From Desulfotignum sp. (GTDB taxonomy: Bacteria; Desulfobacterota; Desulfobacteria; Desulfobacterales; Desulfobacteraceae), in assembly GCA_021737695.1 (NCBI GenBank), contig JAIPDL010000017.1, positions 1 to 53,539 of the forward strand: a stretch of 53,539 nucleotides of DNA, read 5' to 3'. This document shows, piece after piece, positions 1 to 8,254 of the stretch. The notes under the pieces were generated by a model, which searched no databases, was not told the origin of the DNA, and saw only the letters and a program-made list of their open reading frames with translations. How positions within the stretch are numbered: the stretch's first letter is position 1; each line of letters begins with the position of its first letter. A program made the position numbers and the translations under genes.

Positions 1-582
1 GAATTTTATCCCATCACTGAAGATCCCCGGGGCACCTATGTATTCAATTCCAAAGACCTGTGTATGATCCAGCATCTGCCGGAACTGATTCAAACCGGGG
101 TCACATCCCTTAAAATCGAAGGCCGCATGAAAGGGATCCATTATCTGGCAACAGTGGTCAAAACCTACCGGGATGCCATAGATACCTTTGTGGCTGATCC
201 TGAAAACTATACCACCAACCCCCAGTGGCTGGAGGATCTTTCCCTGGTGTATCACCGGGAATTCGGAACCGGATTCTATTTAGGGGAACCCGGAGCGGTT
301 GCGCCCAATTACGCGGATATACACCAGGGCCAGATTCACCGATTCATTGGAAAAATACTGACATGTCAGGATCACAATCATCATCTGGTGGAAATCCGGA
401 ACAAAATTCGCCGCACGGATTCGGTGGCTGTGCTGTCACCCGGCGTACCCATCAGAAACAGTGACATTTCAGGTTTATATGATCCCGATGGCAACCCCAT
501 TGATCAGGCGCAACCCAATACAAAAGCCATCCTGAAACTGGCACATCGTTTTTCCAAACATGATATCATATGCAAAGTCTGA
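1..582 (+). CDS. U32-family peptidase / tRNA hydroxylation protein TrhP-like, C-terminal part
   Basis: The reading frame is open from the first base of the window, so the gene is cut at its 5' end and only the last 193 residues are seen. The fragment carries the U32 signature region, with SLKIEGRMKG followed by HYLATVVKTYRDAID, and then the usual C-terminal extension with a small beta-barrel-like tail. U32 proteins of this type are related to E. coli TrhP (YegQ) and RlhA, which take part in prephenate-dependent hydroxylation of RNA. Many are annotated simply as collagenase-like peptidases. The assignment to the family is firm; the choice of RNA substrate is inference. It reads in the same direction as the acetyltransferase that starts 28 bases after its stop. 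Confidence 0.85.
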   Translation, partial: EFYPITEDPRGTYVFNSKDLCMIQHLPELIQTGVTSLKIEGRMKGIHYLATVVKTYRDAIDTFVADPENYTTNPQWLEDLSLVYHREFGTGFYLGEPGAVAPNYADIHQGQIHRFIGKILTCQDHNHHLVEIRNKIRRTDSVAVLSPGVPIRNSDISGLYDPDGNPIDQAQPNTKAILKLAHRFSKHDIICKV

Positions 583-610
583 TGATCATCCATATACAAG
601 GTCAAAACAA

Positions 611-1081
611 ATGATTCGAAAAGCCGTACTGGATGATGTGAACACCATCCATGCATTACTTCAGTTCTATAACAAACGGGGAGAACTTCTGGCCCGGCCG
701 CTGAGCAAACTCTACGATCACCTGCGTGATTTCTGGGTGTATGAGGATCCATCTTCTCATCAGGTAACAGGGTGCTGTGCCCTTCAGTTCTGCTGGGAAA
801 ATCTGGCGGAAATCCGGTCTTTGGCTGTTGCTTTGGAACACACGGGCCAGGGTATCGGCACCATGCTTACGGAACGGGCCATTCAGGAAGCGTTTTATTT
901 TAAAGTCCGGGATCTGTTCACCCTGACGTATCGACCCAGCTTTTTTCAGCAGTTCGGATTCACCGTAATTGATAAAAATGACCTGCCCGTGAAAATCTGG
1001 GCAGACTGTATCGGGTGTGTCAATTTTCCCAATTGTGATGAAACCGCCATGCTCAAAAAACTTGATACGCCTCGATTGTGA
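611..1081 (+). CDS. argA: GNAT acetyltransferase, probable short-form N-acetylglutamate synthase
   Basis: A 156-residue single-domain GNAT protein beginning MIRKAVLDDV. The acetyl-CoA binding segment is seen as EHTGQGIGTMLTERAI. The N-terminal KRGELLARPLSKLYDHLRDF block and the cysteine-containing tail CVNFPNCDE resemble the short, stand-alone N-acetylglutamate synthases known from Mycobacterium (Rv2747 type) and anaerobic Proteobacteria, which start arginine biosynthesis. An upstream in-frame ATG at 560 would overlap the preceding gene, so the ATG at 611 is preferred. The GNAT call is firm; glutamate as the acceptor is inferred from these resemblances, and no other arginine gene is in the window. 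Confidence 0.7.
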   Translation: MIRKAVLDDVNTIHALLQFYNKRGELLARPLSKLYDHLRDFWVYEDPSSHQVTGCCALQFCWENLAEIRSLAVALEHTGQGIGTMLTERAIQEAFYFKVRDLFTLTYRPSFFQQFGFTVIDKNDLPVKIWADCIGCVNFPNCDETAMLKKLDTPRL

Positions 1082-1091
1082 TTATCTTCTG

Positions 1092-2156
1092 TCAATCCGT
1101 GGCATAGATCATCTTATAAGGAATTGGTGCCCGATGCAGTACGGCAGGTTTGGGCCAGATATGCTCCTCTGCCACGGTGAGCCAGTTGGCATCCGGCTTG
1201 ACTTCCCGCAAACGCCCTCCCTCGGAGGGCAGGGCATGGGAGGTATAGTCGTACCGGACATTCAGGATACACACCACGTTTTTCCGCTGGCGGGCTACCA
1301 CATAATTTTTGGTAAAACTGTTCCGGGACATTCCCCCCAATTCCGCCAGAGATTTGACCCGATCATCGGCAATCTCAACCAGCACGGCTTTGGACACCCC
1401 TTTTTCATCCATGCGCAACAGGCCCCGGGATTCACTGGACGCCACATACACGGTGGTAATACCGTCAAACTGCCTGAAATACTGGGCCGCCACCGCAGCA
1501 GCCGTCCGCCGGCCGCCGGCCATCACCGGAACCCCGTAATATTCGAACAGTTTTTTTTGAAGATCTTCCGCATATTTATCCCCTTTTTCATACAGATCCT
1601 TGGAGATATACCGTAAATATTTGGCCAGATCTTCCGATGCGTCGGCAATGGGCCAGTCCACCCGCACATGGAAATGGGTCAATGCGTACTGGATCCGGGT
1701 CTGACGGGAACGCTGGATCAGAAGGGCATAATCCACAGGTAACAGGGACCTGAGCAGGGCAAAAAACTGATCGGTTTCAAAATATTTGATGTTGCGATTA
1801 AAATTCTCCACATTGGGGAAATATTTGTGATGCAGCAGATTGGTTTTGGTGGTTTTGTTGGCATCAAAATAACGGATATATTTTTTATGCCTGTCGTCAA
1901 TGGCATCTTCACAGAAGATGATCAGAAAAGAATTCTGGGCCTCAAATTCCGTGGAAGGTATTCTGGCCCTGGGTTTTAGTTCCCGCAGTTCCACAAACGG
2001 ATACGGGATTTTCATGCGTAAAAAATTATTGTACGAGCCCACCAGGGAATAACCGATGACAAACTGATCCAGTTCGTCTCTGAGTACCTCATAATAGGAC
2101 CTTCTCAAACGGTCTTCCCTGCTCAGACATTCCCGTTTTTTGCAGAACTCAATCAT
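1092..2156 (-). CDS. conserved protein of unknown function (354 aa)
   Basis: I do not recognise the family. The product is soluble, with no signal peptide or membrane segment, and is rich in aromatic and basic residues. Its C-terminal third holds a compact alpha/beta-looking block, with TTVYVASSESRGLLRMDEKG, VLVEIADD and VVCILNVRYDY. The segment VMAGGRRTAAAVAAQYFRQF near residues 210-230 looks like a glycine-rich turn before a helix. The ATG is preceded by a GGGGGG purine run. It is the last gene of the minus-strand run gyrA-radC-small protein-pgk, 28 bases after pgk, so it is probably co-transcribed with glycolytic and replication genes. It converges with the acetyltransferase gene. Confidence 0.65.
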   Translation of the reverse strand: MIEFCKKRECLSREDRLRRSYYEVLRDELDQFVIGYSLVGSYNNFLRMKIPYPFVELRELKPRARIPSTEFEAQNSFLIIFCEDAIDDRHKKYIRYFDANKTTKTNLLHHKYFPNVENFNRNIKYFETDQFFALLRSLLPVDYALLIQRSRQTRIQYALTHFHVRVDWPIADASEDLAKYLRYISKDLYEKGDKYAEDLQKKLFEYYGVPVMAGGRRTAAAVAAQYFRQFDGITTVYVASSESRGLLRMDEKGVSKAVLVEIADDRVKSLAELGGMSRNSFTKNYVVARQRKNVVCILNVRYDYTSHALPSEGGRLREVKPDANWLTVAEEHIWPKPAVLHRAPIPYKMIYATD

Positions 2157-2184
2157 TTCCCCCCTTTTTTTTGGGTCTGAAATT

Positions 2185-3360
2185 TTATCCCAAAGCCACG
2201 ACGCCCGGCAACGGCTTTCCCTCCATCAAATGTAAAAATGCGCCCCCGCCCGTGGATACATAAGACACCTGATCAAATACGTTGCATTGTCTGGCAGCCA
2301 GACCGGTATCACCGCCGCCCACAAAACTGAAGGCATCGGCATCGGCAATGCCCCGGGCAACGGCGCAGGTCCCGGCCATGAACCCAGGCATTTCAAACAC
2401 ACCCATGGGACCGTTCCATACAATGGTTTTTGCACCGGCAAGGTTCCGCATAAAGGTTTCAGCGGTTTTCGGCCCGATATCCATGACCATCCATCCATCG
2501 GGCACTGCATCCAGTGCCACTGTTTTTTTCTGAGCGGTTTGTGCAAATGAATCCGCCACCACCAGATCCTCGGGCAGGTGGACGGCAATCTTTTTTTCTT
2601 GGGCTTTGTGAAGAATTCTGGCTGCTGTATCCTTCAAATCCGGTTCTATCAGAGATGCCTTGGTGTCAATTCCCTGACTGAACAAAAAAGTGTTGGCCAT
2701 GGCACCGCCAATGATCATCTGATCCACTGTGTTGAGCATATTCTCCAACGCTGCCAGCTTGCTGGATACTTTGGCGCCCCCGATCACCGCCACCAAGGGT
2801 CTTTTGGGATTTTCAAACGCATCCGCATATGCATTCATTTCTCGTTCCAGCAGAAACCCGGCCCCTGCCTCGGGCACATGGGCCACCATGCCGGTAACCG
2901 ACGCCTGTTCCCGATGGGATACGGCAAAGGCGTTGTTTACATACACATCACACAAACCAGCCAGTTTTCGAGCGAATCCGGGATCATTGGATTTTTCCTC
3001 TTTATGAAATCTCAAATTTTCCAGCAGCAGGATATCCCCATTTTTCATGGCCGTCACCTGATCGGTCACCGGGGATCCGATGCAATCGGACGCAAACATC
3101 ACTTTTTTCTTTAAAAGTGCGGACAGATGTTCGGCCACCGGGGCCAGGCTGAACTTTTTTTCATATCCGCTCTTGGGCCGTCCCAGATGGGAGGCCAGAA
3201 TTATTTTTGCCTGCTGGTCCTGAAGATACGCAATCAAATCCAGTGTCTGCCGTATTCGATTATCATCGGTGATCTTTCCCTGTTCATCCATGGGCAGATT
3301 ATAATCCACCCGGACAAATACCCGCTTGCCTGCCATATCAATTTCTTGAACCGATCTCAT
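2185..3360 (-). CDS. pgk: phosphoglycerate kinase
   Basis: The product transfers phosphate between 1,3-bisphosphoglycerate and ADP in cytoplasmic glycolysis and gluconeogenesis. The 391-residue length is normal. The N-terminal signature reads RVFVRVDYNLPMD, the substrate-binding arginine region is ASHLGRPKSG, and the hinge and nucleotide-binding parts are seen as VIGGAKVSSKLA, WNGPMGVFE, GGGDTGLAA and the terminal GGGAFLHLMEGKPLPG. An excellent Shine-Dalgarno sequence (GGAGG) lies just before the ATG. The start codon directly follows the TGA of the upstream small gene, which implies translational coupling. The phenylalanine and histidine in GGGAFLHL, where GGGASLEL is usual, are mild departures and not in catalytic positions. 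Confidence 0.97.
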   Translation of the reverse strand: MRSVQEIDMAGKRVFVRVDYNLPMDEQGKITDDNRIRQTLDLIAYLQDQQAKIILASHLGRPKSGYEKKFSLAPVAEHLSALLKKKVMFASDCIGSPVTDQVTAMKNGDILLLENLRFHKEEKSNDPGFARKLAGLCDVYVNNAFAVSHREQASVTGMVAHVPEAGAGFLLEREMNAYADAFENPKRPLVAVIGGAKVSSKLAALENMLNTVDQMIIGGAMANTFLFSQGIDTKASLIEPDLKDTAARILHKAQEKKIAVHLPEDLVVADSFAQTAQKKTVALDAVPDGWMVMDIGPKTAETFMRNLAGAKTIVWNGPMGVFEMPGFMAGTCAVARGIADADAFSFVGGGDTGLAARQCNVFDQVSYVSTGGGAFLHLMEGKPLPGVVALG

Positions 3361-3645
3361 TCAATCCTCCTTTTTTGCCTTGGCATGAATGCGCCGGTGC
3401 ACCTGTTTTTTCCTGGACCAGCGTTCAAAAAAATTCATAATGCCCGCTTGTTCGCTGCGATCAATCAATTCTTCTTCCACTCTGGCCCCGTGTTTGGTGG
3501 CCATGGCCTGCTTCAGACACCGGGTTTTGACCGGACAATGATAAAAACACGACTCTGGGGTCTGTCTCAACCCGTTTGTCTGCAGGGGAAATACTTTTTC
3601 AAGTTCGCCGAAACACGGCGGCAGGTTATCTTCTTCCATGGTCAT
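3361..3645 (-). CDS. small conserved protein with four cysteines (94 aa)
   Basis: A 94-residue soluble protein whose only clear feature is a cysteine set: one near residue 11, then CFYHCPVKTRC around residues 33-43. Spacing C-x3-C-x5-C plus a distant fourth cysteine suggests a metal or iron-sulfur site. The C-terminal half is basic and helical. It overlaps the end of radC by up to 20 bases and abuts pgk with no gap, so it is embedded in the operon. There is a second in-frame ATG at 3639, and the true start could be either. No function is known to me; metal binding is inference. Confidence 0.6.
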   Translation of the reverse strand: MTMEEDNLPPCFGELEKVFPLQTNGLRQTPESCFYHCPVKTRCLKQAMATKHGARVEEELIDRSEQAGIMNFFERWSRKKQVHRRIHAKAKKED

Positions 3646-4411
3646 CGGATGCGCTGAATTCCTTTTGAAACCGGGCCATCAGCCCCTGGGCCGCAAAGCT
3701 GTATACGCCCCGGCTGCCCACAATTAAATGTTCATGAACCGTAATTCCCACCATACCTAAGGCAAACACCAGTTTTCGAGTGATGTCTTTATCACTGGCT
3801 GAAGGGGTCACGTCCCCGGAAGGATGATTGTGGGCAAAAATCATTGCCGCAGACTGATGCTGAAGTGCTTTGATCACCACTTCCCGGGGATAGACTGCGC
3901 TGGCGCTCAAAGTCCCGGAAAACAGAATTTCCGATGCCAGGACCCGGTTTTTGGCATCCAGAAAAACACCCACAAAATGCTCCCGGCCTTTAAACCCGAT
4001 GGTATGATTCAAATAATCCACCAGGTCTTCCGGATTGTTCACCACATCCCGCTCCACAACCTTTGTTTCCAGGTATCGGTCCGCCACCGCTTTGATCAGA
4101 CGAATACCCATACTGTTGACCGGTCCGACTCCCGGAACCCGGGACAATTCATCCACATCCGCTTCCAGCACGGCCTGGAAACTTTTGAACTCTTTTAACA
4201 ACGCCTTGGCCGCATCTTTACAATCCTTCATGGGCGTGTTCAAGGTCAACAGCAGCTCAATGACCTCATAATCGTGGAATCCGGCAAGTCCACCGGAAAG
4301 AAACCGCTCCCGCAGCCGTTTCCGATGCCCTGCGCCTTTATGGGTCGCTTTACTGAAGACTGTCTTCGTCGTCCGGCTGGATTTCTGAGTCAAGATCGTC
4401 TGTGTCTCCAT
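3626..4411 (-). CDS. radC: RadC/JAB-domain protein
   Basis: A 261-residue RadC-family protein. It has the UPF0758 N-terminal region with a helix-hairpin-helix-like [13 protein letters not shown] (about 91-103) and a C-terminal JAB/JAMM domain with [14 protein letters not shown]. The metal ligands are H194, H196 and D207 when counted from the ATG at 4411. Despite the name, the family's role in DNA repair is unsettled; it is often linked to recombination or mobile DNA. The start lies within the 3' end of gyrA, giving about 62 bases of overlap. A TTG 21 bases further upstream is a weaker alternative. The overlap implies translation coupled to gyrA. Confidence 0.9.
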   Translation of the reverse strand: METQTILTQKSSRTTKTVFSKATHKGAGHRKRLRERFLSGGLAGFHDYEVIELLLTLNTPMKDCKDAAKALLKEFKSFQAVLEADVDELSRVPGVGPVNSMGIRLIKAVADRYLETKVVERDVVNNPEDLVDYLNHTIGFKGREHFVGVFLDAKNRVLASEILFSGTLSASAVYPREVVIKALQHQSAAMIFAHNHPSGDVTPSASDKDITRKLVFALGMVGITVHEHLIVGSRGVYSFAAQGLMARFQKEFSASDDHGRR

Positions 4412-6830
4412 TCTCGTCAAAAAGCCGGGCAATACCTATGAGTTTTTCACCGGCTCCCAGATTGATCAGCTTGACGCCCTGGGTATTGCGGGAAATGATG
4501 TTGATACCGCCGATGTCCGTGCGGATCAATATTCCTTTATCTGTCACCATCATGAGTTCATCTGTATCATCCACCAAAGCCAGGGAAACCATTTTACCGT
4601 TCCGTTTGGATGTCTTGATGGAAAACACACCCATGCCGCCGCGGTTCTGGGTTTTATACTCTGCCACGTCCGTGCGTTTGCCATATCCGTTTTCCGTGAC
4701 TGTCAACAGGGTCTGCTGCCCGGCCAGGACTTCCATTCCTACCACCTGGGAATCCGGGGGAATCCGCATGCCCCGGACCCCCATGGATCCCCGGGCCGTA
4801 GCCCTGACATCGGATTCATGGAACCGGATCACCTTGCCGCCGTCCGATCCCAGAAACACGTTCATATTGCCGTCCGTGATTCGAGCTGCGATAAGCTCGT
4901 CTCCCGGGGCCAGCTTCACCCCGATCAGTCCGCCGGATCTGGGCCGGGAATAGGCCATGAGATCGGTTTTTTTCACCCGTCCCTTGCGGGTAGCCATGAC
5001 CACATAGCAGTTTTCCACAAATTCATTCACTGTGAGCAGGGTGGCCAGGGTTTCTCCTTCTTCGAACTGCAGCAGGTTCACAATGGCCTTGCCCAGGCTG
5101 GACCGGCCGGCCATGGGCAGTTCATACACCTTGGCCTGGTACACCTTGCCGAAATTGGTGATAAACAAAACCGTGGCATGGGTGGAAGCCACAAACAGAT
5201 GCTCCACAAAATCATCGATTTTGGTTCCCATGGCGGTCTTGCCTTTCCCCCCCCGGTGCTGACTGGCATAAAGGGTGACCGGATTGCGTTTGATATACCC
5301 GGACCGGGTCACGGTGACCACCATGTCCTCTTCAGCGATCAGGTCTTCAATGCTGATATCAGCCGTGCTTTCCACAATCTTTGTCCGGCGGTCATCCCCA
5401 AACTCGTCCACCAGTTCTGCGAGCTCATCCTTGATCAAGCCTTTGACCACCTGGTCACTGCCCAGAATCTCCCTGTACCAGGCAATATCCTTGAGCAGGG
5501 CATCATATTCCGTGATTATTTTTTCCTGTTCAAGCCCGGTAAGCCGCTGGAGCCGCATGTCTAAAATGGCCTGGGCCTGCACCGGTGTCAGGTCAAACGT
5601 GGTAATCAATCCGGTTTTGGCTTCCTCGGGGGACCGGGATGCCCGAATCAGGGCCACCACCTCATCCAGGTGATCCAGAGCGATTTTCAACCCTTCCAGA
5701 ATATGGGCCCGTTCCTCCGCCTTTCTCAGATCAAACCGGGTGCGCCGGATGATGACATCCTTGCGGTGTTCGATGAAATGCACCAGAATATCCTTGAGGG
5801 TCAGCAGTTCCGGCCGATTGTTCACCACGGCCAGGAAAATGATGCCGAACGAGGTCTGAAGATTGGTGTGTTTGTACAACTGGTTGATCACCACTTCAGC
5901 GATCTGATCCCGCTTGAGTCCTATGGCAACGCGCATGCCCTGACGGTCGGATTCATCCCGCACAAACGAGGCCCCGGTGATGACTTTGTCCCGCATGAGT
6001 TCAGCAATTTTTTCCACCAGTTTGGCCTTGTTCACCTGGTAGGGCAGTTCGGTGATCACAATGGTTTCCTGACCGGTTTTCTTATTTTCTTCCACCTCCA
6101 CCTTGGCCCGCAATGTGATAATCCCGCGCCCGCTGCTGTATGCCTCGTAAATCCCATGTGTTCCGTAAATATGTCCCCAGGTGGGGAAATCCGGACCCGG
6201 AATGTACTGCATCAAATCCTGAATACCCAAATCGGGATCATCGATCAACGCCTTGATACCATCCGCCACTTCCCGGATATTGTGAGGCGGAATGTTGGTG
6301 GTCATGCCCACGGCAATACCGGAGGATCCGTTCACCAGGAGCGCAGGAAACCGGGTGGGCAGCACGGCCGGTTCATCCAGGGTCTCATCATAGTTGGGAA
6401 TAAAATCCACGGTTTCTTTTTCCAGATCCGCCAGCATCTGATGAGACAGCTTGCGCATCCGGATTTCCGTATAACGCATGGCTGCTGGTGAATCGCCGTC
6501 CACAGATCCGAAGTTACCCTGCCCGTCCACCAGCATATACCGCAATGAAAAATCCTGGGCCATGCGCACGATGGTGTCATACACTGCAGAATCCCCGTGG
6601 GGATGATATTTACCAATGACATCACCCACAATACGGGCGGATTTCTTGTACGGCTTGTTCCAGTCGTTACGCAACTGCTGCATGGCATACAGCACCCGCC
6701 GGTGCACGGGTTTCAGCCCGTCGCGCACATCCGGCAAGGCCCGGCCGATAATGACACTCATGGCATATTCGAGGTAGGATTGTTTCATCTCCTTCTCGAT
6801 GCTGGTCAAATGGGTTTCTTTCTGGATCAT
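4350..6830 (-). CDS. gyrA: DNA gyrase subunit A
   Basis: An 826-residue GyrA, the DNA-cleaving and religating subunit of gyrase. The catalytic tyrosine lies in [10 protein letters not shown] (Y120). The quinolone-resistance-determining region reads [10 protein letters not shown], with serine and aspartate at the E. coli 83 and 87 equivalents, i.e. the usual susceptible-type residues. In the C-terminal DNA-wrapping domain, a GyrA-box-like QHRGGKG sits about two thirds along, which separates it from ParC. The protein ends in an acidic tail ([16 protein letters not shown]), as in many GyrA proteins. gyrB is not in the window. The gene lies 24 bases downstream of the AI-2E-type permease and overlaps radC. 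Confidence 0.97.
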   Translation of the reverse strand: MIQKETHLTSIEKEMKQSYLEYAMSVIIGRALPDVRDGLKPVHRRVLYAMQQLRNDWNKPYKKSARIVGDVIGKYHPHGDSAVYDTIVRMAQDFSLRYMLVDGQGNFGSVDGDSPAAMRYTEIRMRKLSHQMLADLEKETVDFIPNYDETLDEPAVLPTRFPALLVNGSSGIAVGMTTNIPPHNIREVADGIKALIDDPDLGIQDLMQYIPGPDFPTWGHIYGTHGIYEAYSSGRGIITLRAKVEVEENKKTGQETIVITELPYQVNKAKLVEKIAELMRDKVITGASFVRDESDRQGMRVAIGLKRDQIAEVVINQLYKHTNLQTSFGIIFLAVVNNRPELLTLKDILVHFIEHRKDVIIRRTRFDLRKAEERAHILEGLKIALDHLDEVVALIRASRSPEEAKTGLITTFDLTPVQAQAILDMRLQRLTGLEQEKIITEYDALLKDIAWYREILGSDQVVKGLIKDELAELVDEFGDDRRTKIVESTADISIEDLIAEEDMVVTVTRSGYIKRNPVTLYASQHRGGKGKTAMGTKIDDFVEHLFVASTHATVLFITNFGKVYQAKVYELPMAGRSSLGKAIVNLLQFEEGETLATLLTVNEFVENCYVVMATRKGRVKKTDLMAYSRPRSGGLIGVKLAPGDELIAARITDGNMNVFLGSDGGKVIRFHESDVRATARGSMGVRGMRIPPDSQVVGMEVLAGQQTLLTVTENGYGKRTDVAEYKTQNRGGMGVFSIKTSKRNGKMVSLALVDDTDELMMVTDKGILIRTDIGGINIISRNTQGVKLINLGAGEKLIGIARLFDENGDTDDLDSEIQPDDEDSLQ

Positions 6831-6854
6831 CTGCTTTTTTACTCCGAAAATTGA

Positions 6855-7943
6855 TTATTTTTTTTGTTTTGCCGGTTCAACCATGGATTGAAAACTGGAA
6901 AAATATATATCCGACAAGGTGAGGAACAAGGTCGCTATCAACGGTCCGTAAATAATGCCCATCAGGCCGTACACATTCAGACCGCCGATGATGGCAAAAA
7001 AAACGAGAAGCGGATGCATAGCCACCCGGTCTCCCACCAGTTTGGGCTTGTAAATGTATTCAACCCCCCAGGAAAGCATGCCATAAAACCCCAGTAAGCC
7101 GAACCCCGTGATCATTGAATTGTCAATCATATAAAACACAGCGGTGGGTACCAGAACAATTCCAATGCCCACAATGGGCAGAAACGCCATGAATCCCATG
7201 ACCAGGCCCCAGAGAACCGGAGAGTTCAACCCCAGGAACCAGAACAGAACCCCGCCGGCAATCCCTTGAATCAATCCGCCCAGACCATTGACAATCAGCA
7301 CTGCCCCGGCCATTTCATGAAATTGTGTAACCAATTTTTTGTCATGTTCATCCTGAAGCGGAGACAGGTCGTACAAATACTGAATCAGCCGCTTCCCATC
7401 CATGAACATGTAAAAAATAACGATCAGCATCAGGCAGAAATAAAACACCAGATTCAGCAGATTAGATGTGATGAACCGGGCCTGCTGAAACAGGGACAAT
7501 CCCAGCATTTTCCCCAGTTCAGACACCGGGGCGAACAACTCCTGCCAGGAAACTGTTTTCTGGATCCCTGCCCGGGCCAGCAGATCATTGAGCCGTTCCA
7601 GGGCCCGGGTGTTTTCCAAAGTCTGGATCAACTGGTTTGAAAAGACAGCATCTCTGGCCATATTATATAATCCCAGGGCTTCTCTGGACAACACCCCCAC
7701 AAAAAAGACCACTGGAATGAACACCACAAAAAAAATGATAATGCAGGTCAATACCGATGCCGCCCGCATGGATATTTTTTGGGCAAACACATTGACCATG
7801 GGTTGAAACACACCCGTGATCACCCCACCCAGAACAATGGTGGCTGTAAATGGTGCCAGCAGATTTCCCAGCAAAAGAATGGATGCACAGAACAGGGCCA
7901 GAAAAAAGAAAAACACCCCTCTTTGAAAAATGGTCTGTTCCAA
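6855..7943 (-). CDS. AI-2E-family (PerM/YhhT-like) transporter
   Basis: A 362-residue integral membrane protein of the autoinducer-2 exporter-like superfamily. The hydrophobic blocks include FFFLALFCASILLLGNLLA, the paired helices of residues 35-80, and a C-terminal set ending LMGIIYGPLIATLFLTL, consistent with about eight membrane spans. The family includes proteins proposed to export AI-2 and others acting as sodium/proton antiporters, so the substrate cannot be named. The first in-frame start codon is a TTG preceded by GGTGG; no nearby ATG precedes the first helix. It follows a 51-residue membrane protein by 19 bases and precedes gyrA. Confidence 0.85.
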   Translation of the reverse strand: MEQTIFQRGVFFFFLALFCASILLLGNLLAPFTATIVLGGVITGVFQPMVNVFAQKISMRAASVLTCIIIFFVVFIPVVFFVGVLSREALGLYNMARDAVFSNQLIQTLENTRALERLNDLLARAGIQKTVSWQELFAPVSELGKMLGLSLFQQARFITSNLLNLVFYFCLMLIVIFYMFMDGKRLIQYLYDLSPLQDEHDKKLVTQFHEMAGAVLIVNGLGGLIQGIAGGVLFWFLGLNSPVLWGLVMGFMAFLPIVGIGIVLVPTAVFYMIDNSMITGFGLLGFYGMLSWGVEYIYKPKLVGDRVAMHPLLVFFAIIGGLNVYGLMGIIYGPLIATLFLTLSDIYFSSFQSMVEPAKQKK

Positions 7944-7962
7944 GACACCACCCGTTGGGATA

Positions 7963-8118
7963 TCAGCTGCTGAAAATGCCTAAGACCGCCATCACCAGAA
8001 GTATTTCAAAAATGACCACCTGAACAAAACTGTCAAAAAAATGGTAGACGATCCCTCCCCCGACAATTGCAGGGACCGCACTGTAAATGAGTATGCCCAG
8101 TTTTCTTGGTATATCCAT
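7963..8118 (-). CDS. predicted 51-aa membrane protein
   Basis: A short open frame of 51 codons. It begins MDIPRKLGIL and has two hydrophobic stretches, LIYSAVPAIVGGGIVYHF and VVIFEILLVMAVLGIF, so it should be a small two-helix membrane protein. A purine-rich AAAGGA lies about ten bases before the chosen ATG. An in-frame ATG four codons upstream sits too close to that site. It ends 19 bases before the AI-2E-type permease on the same strand, so it may be co-expressed with it and could be an accessory subunit; that role is inference. The family is not known to me. Confidence 0.55.
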   Translation of the reverse strand: MDIPRKLGILIYSAVPAIVGGGIVYHFFDSFVQVVIFEILLVMAVLGIFSS

Positions 8119-8143
8119 GTGTGAACACATCCTTTCAGGTCAT

Positions 8144-8190
8144 TATGGGGCTAAGACCGGTGCTGTCCAGCACCCGGCCATAACCCCATA
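8144..8190. repeat. two-tier inverted repeat / stem-loop
   Basis: An outer pair TATGGGG...CCCCATA (8144-8150 with 8184-8190) encloses an inner near-perfect hairpin, CCGGTGCTG with CAGCACCCGG around a two-base loop (8157-8177). It lies between the thiolase stop and the 51-aa gene start. There is no adjacent T-run, so it is not a classical intrinsic terminator. It could end thiolase transcription or form the 5' leader of the downstream minus-strand genes. Confidence 0.6.
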
Positions 8191-8254
8191 TAGATTCATC
8201 TGCAGAAGTTATTGGAAATAATTACCATTTTTGTAATTTCAAGTAAAGAAAAAC

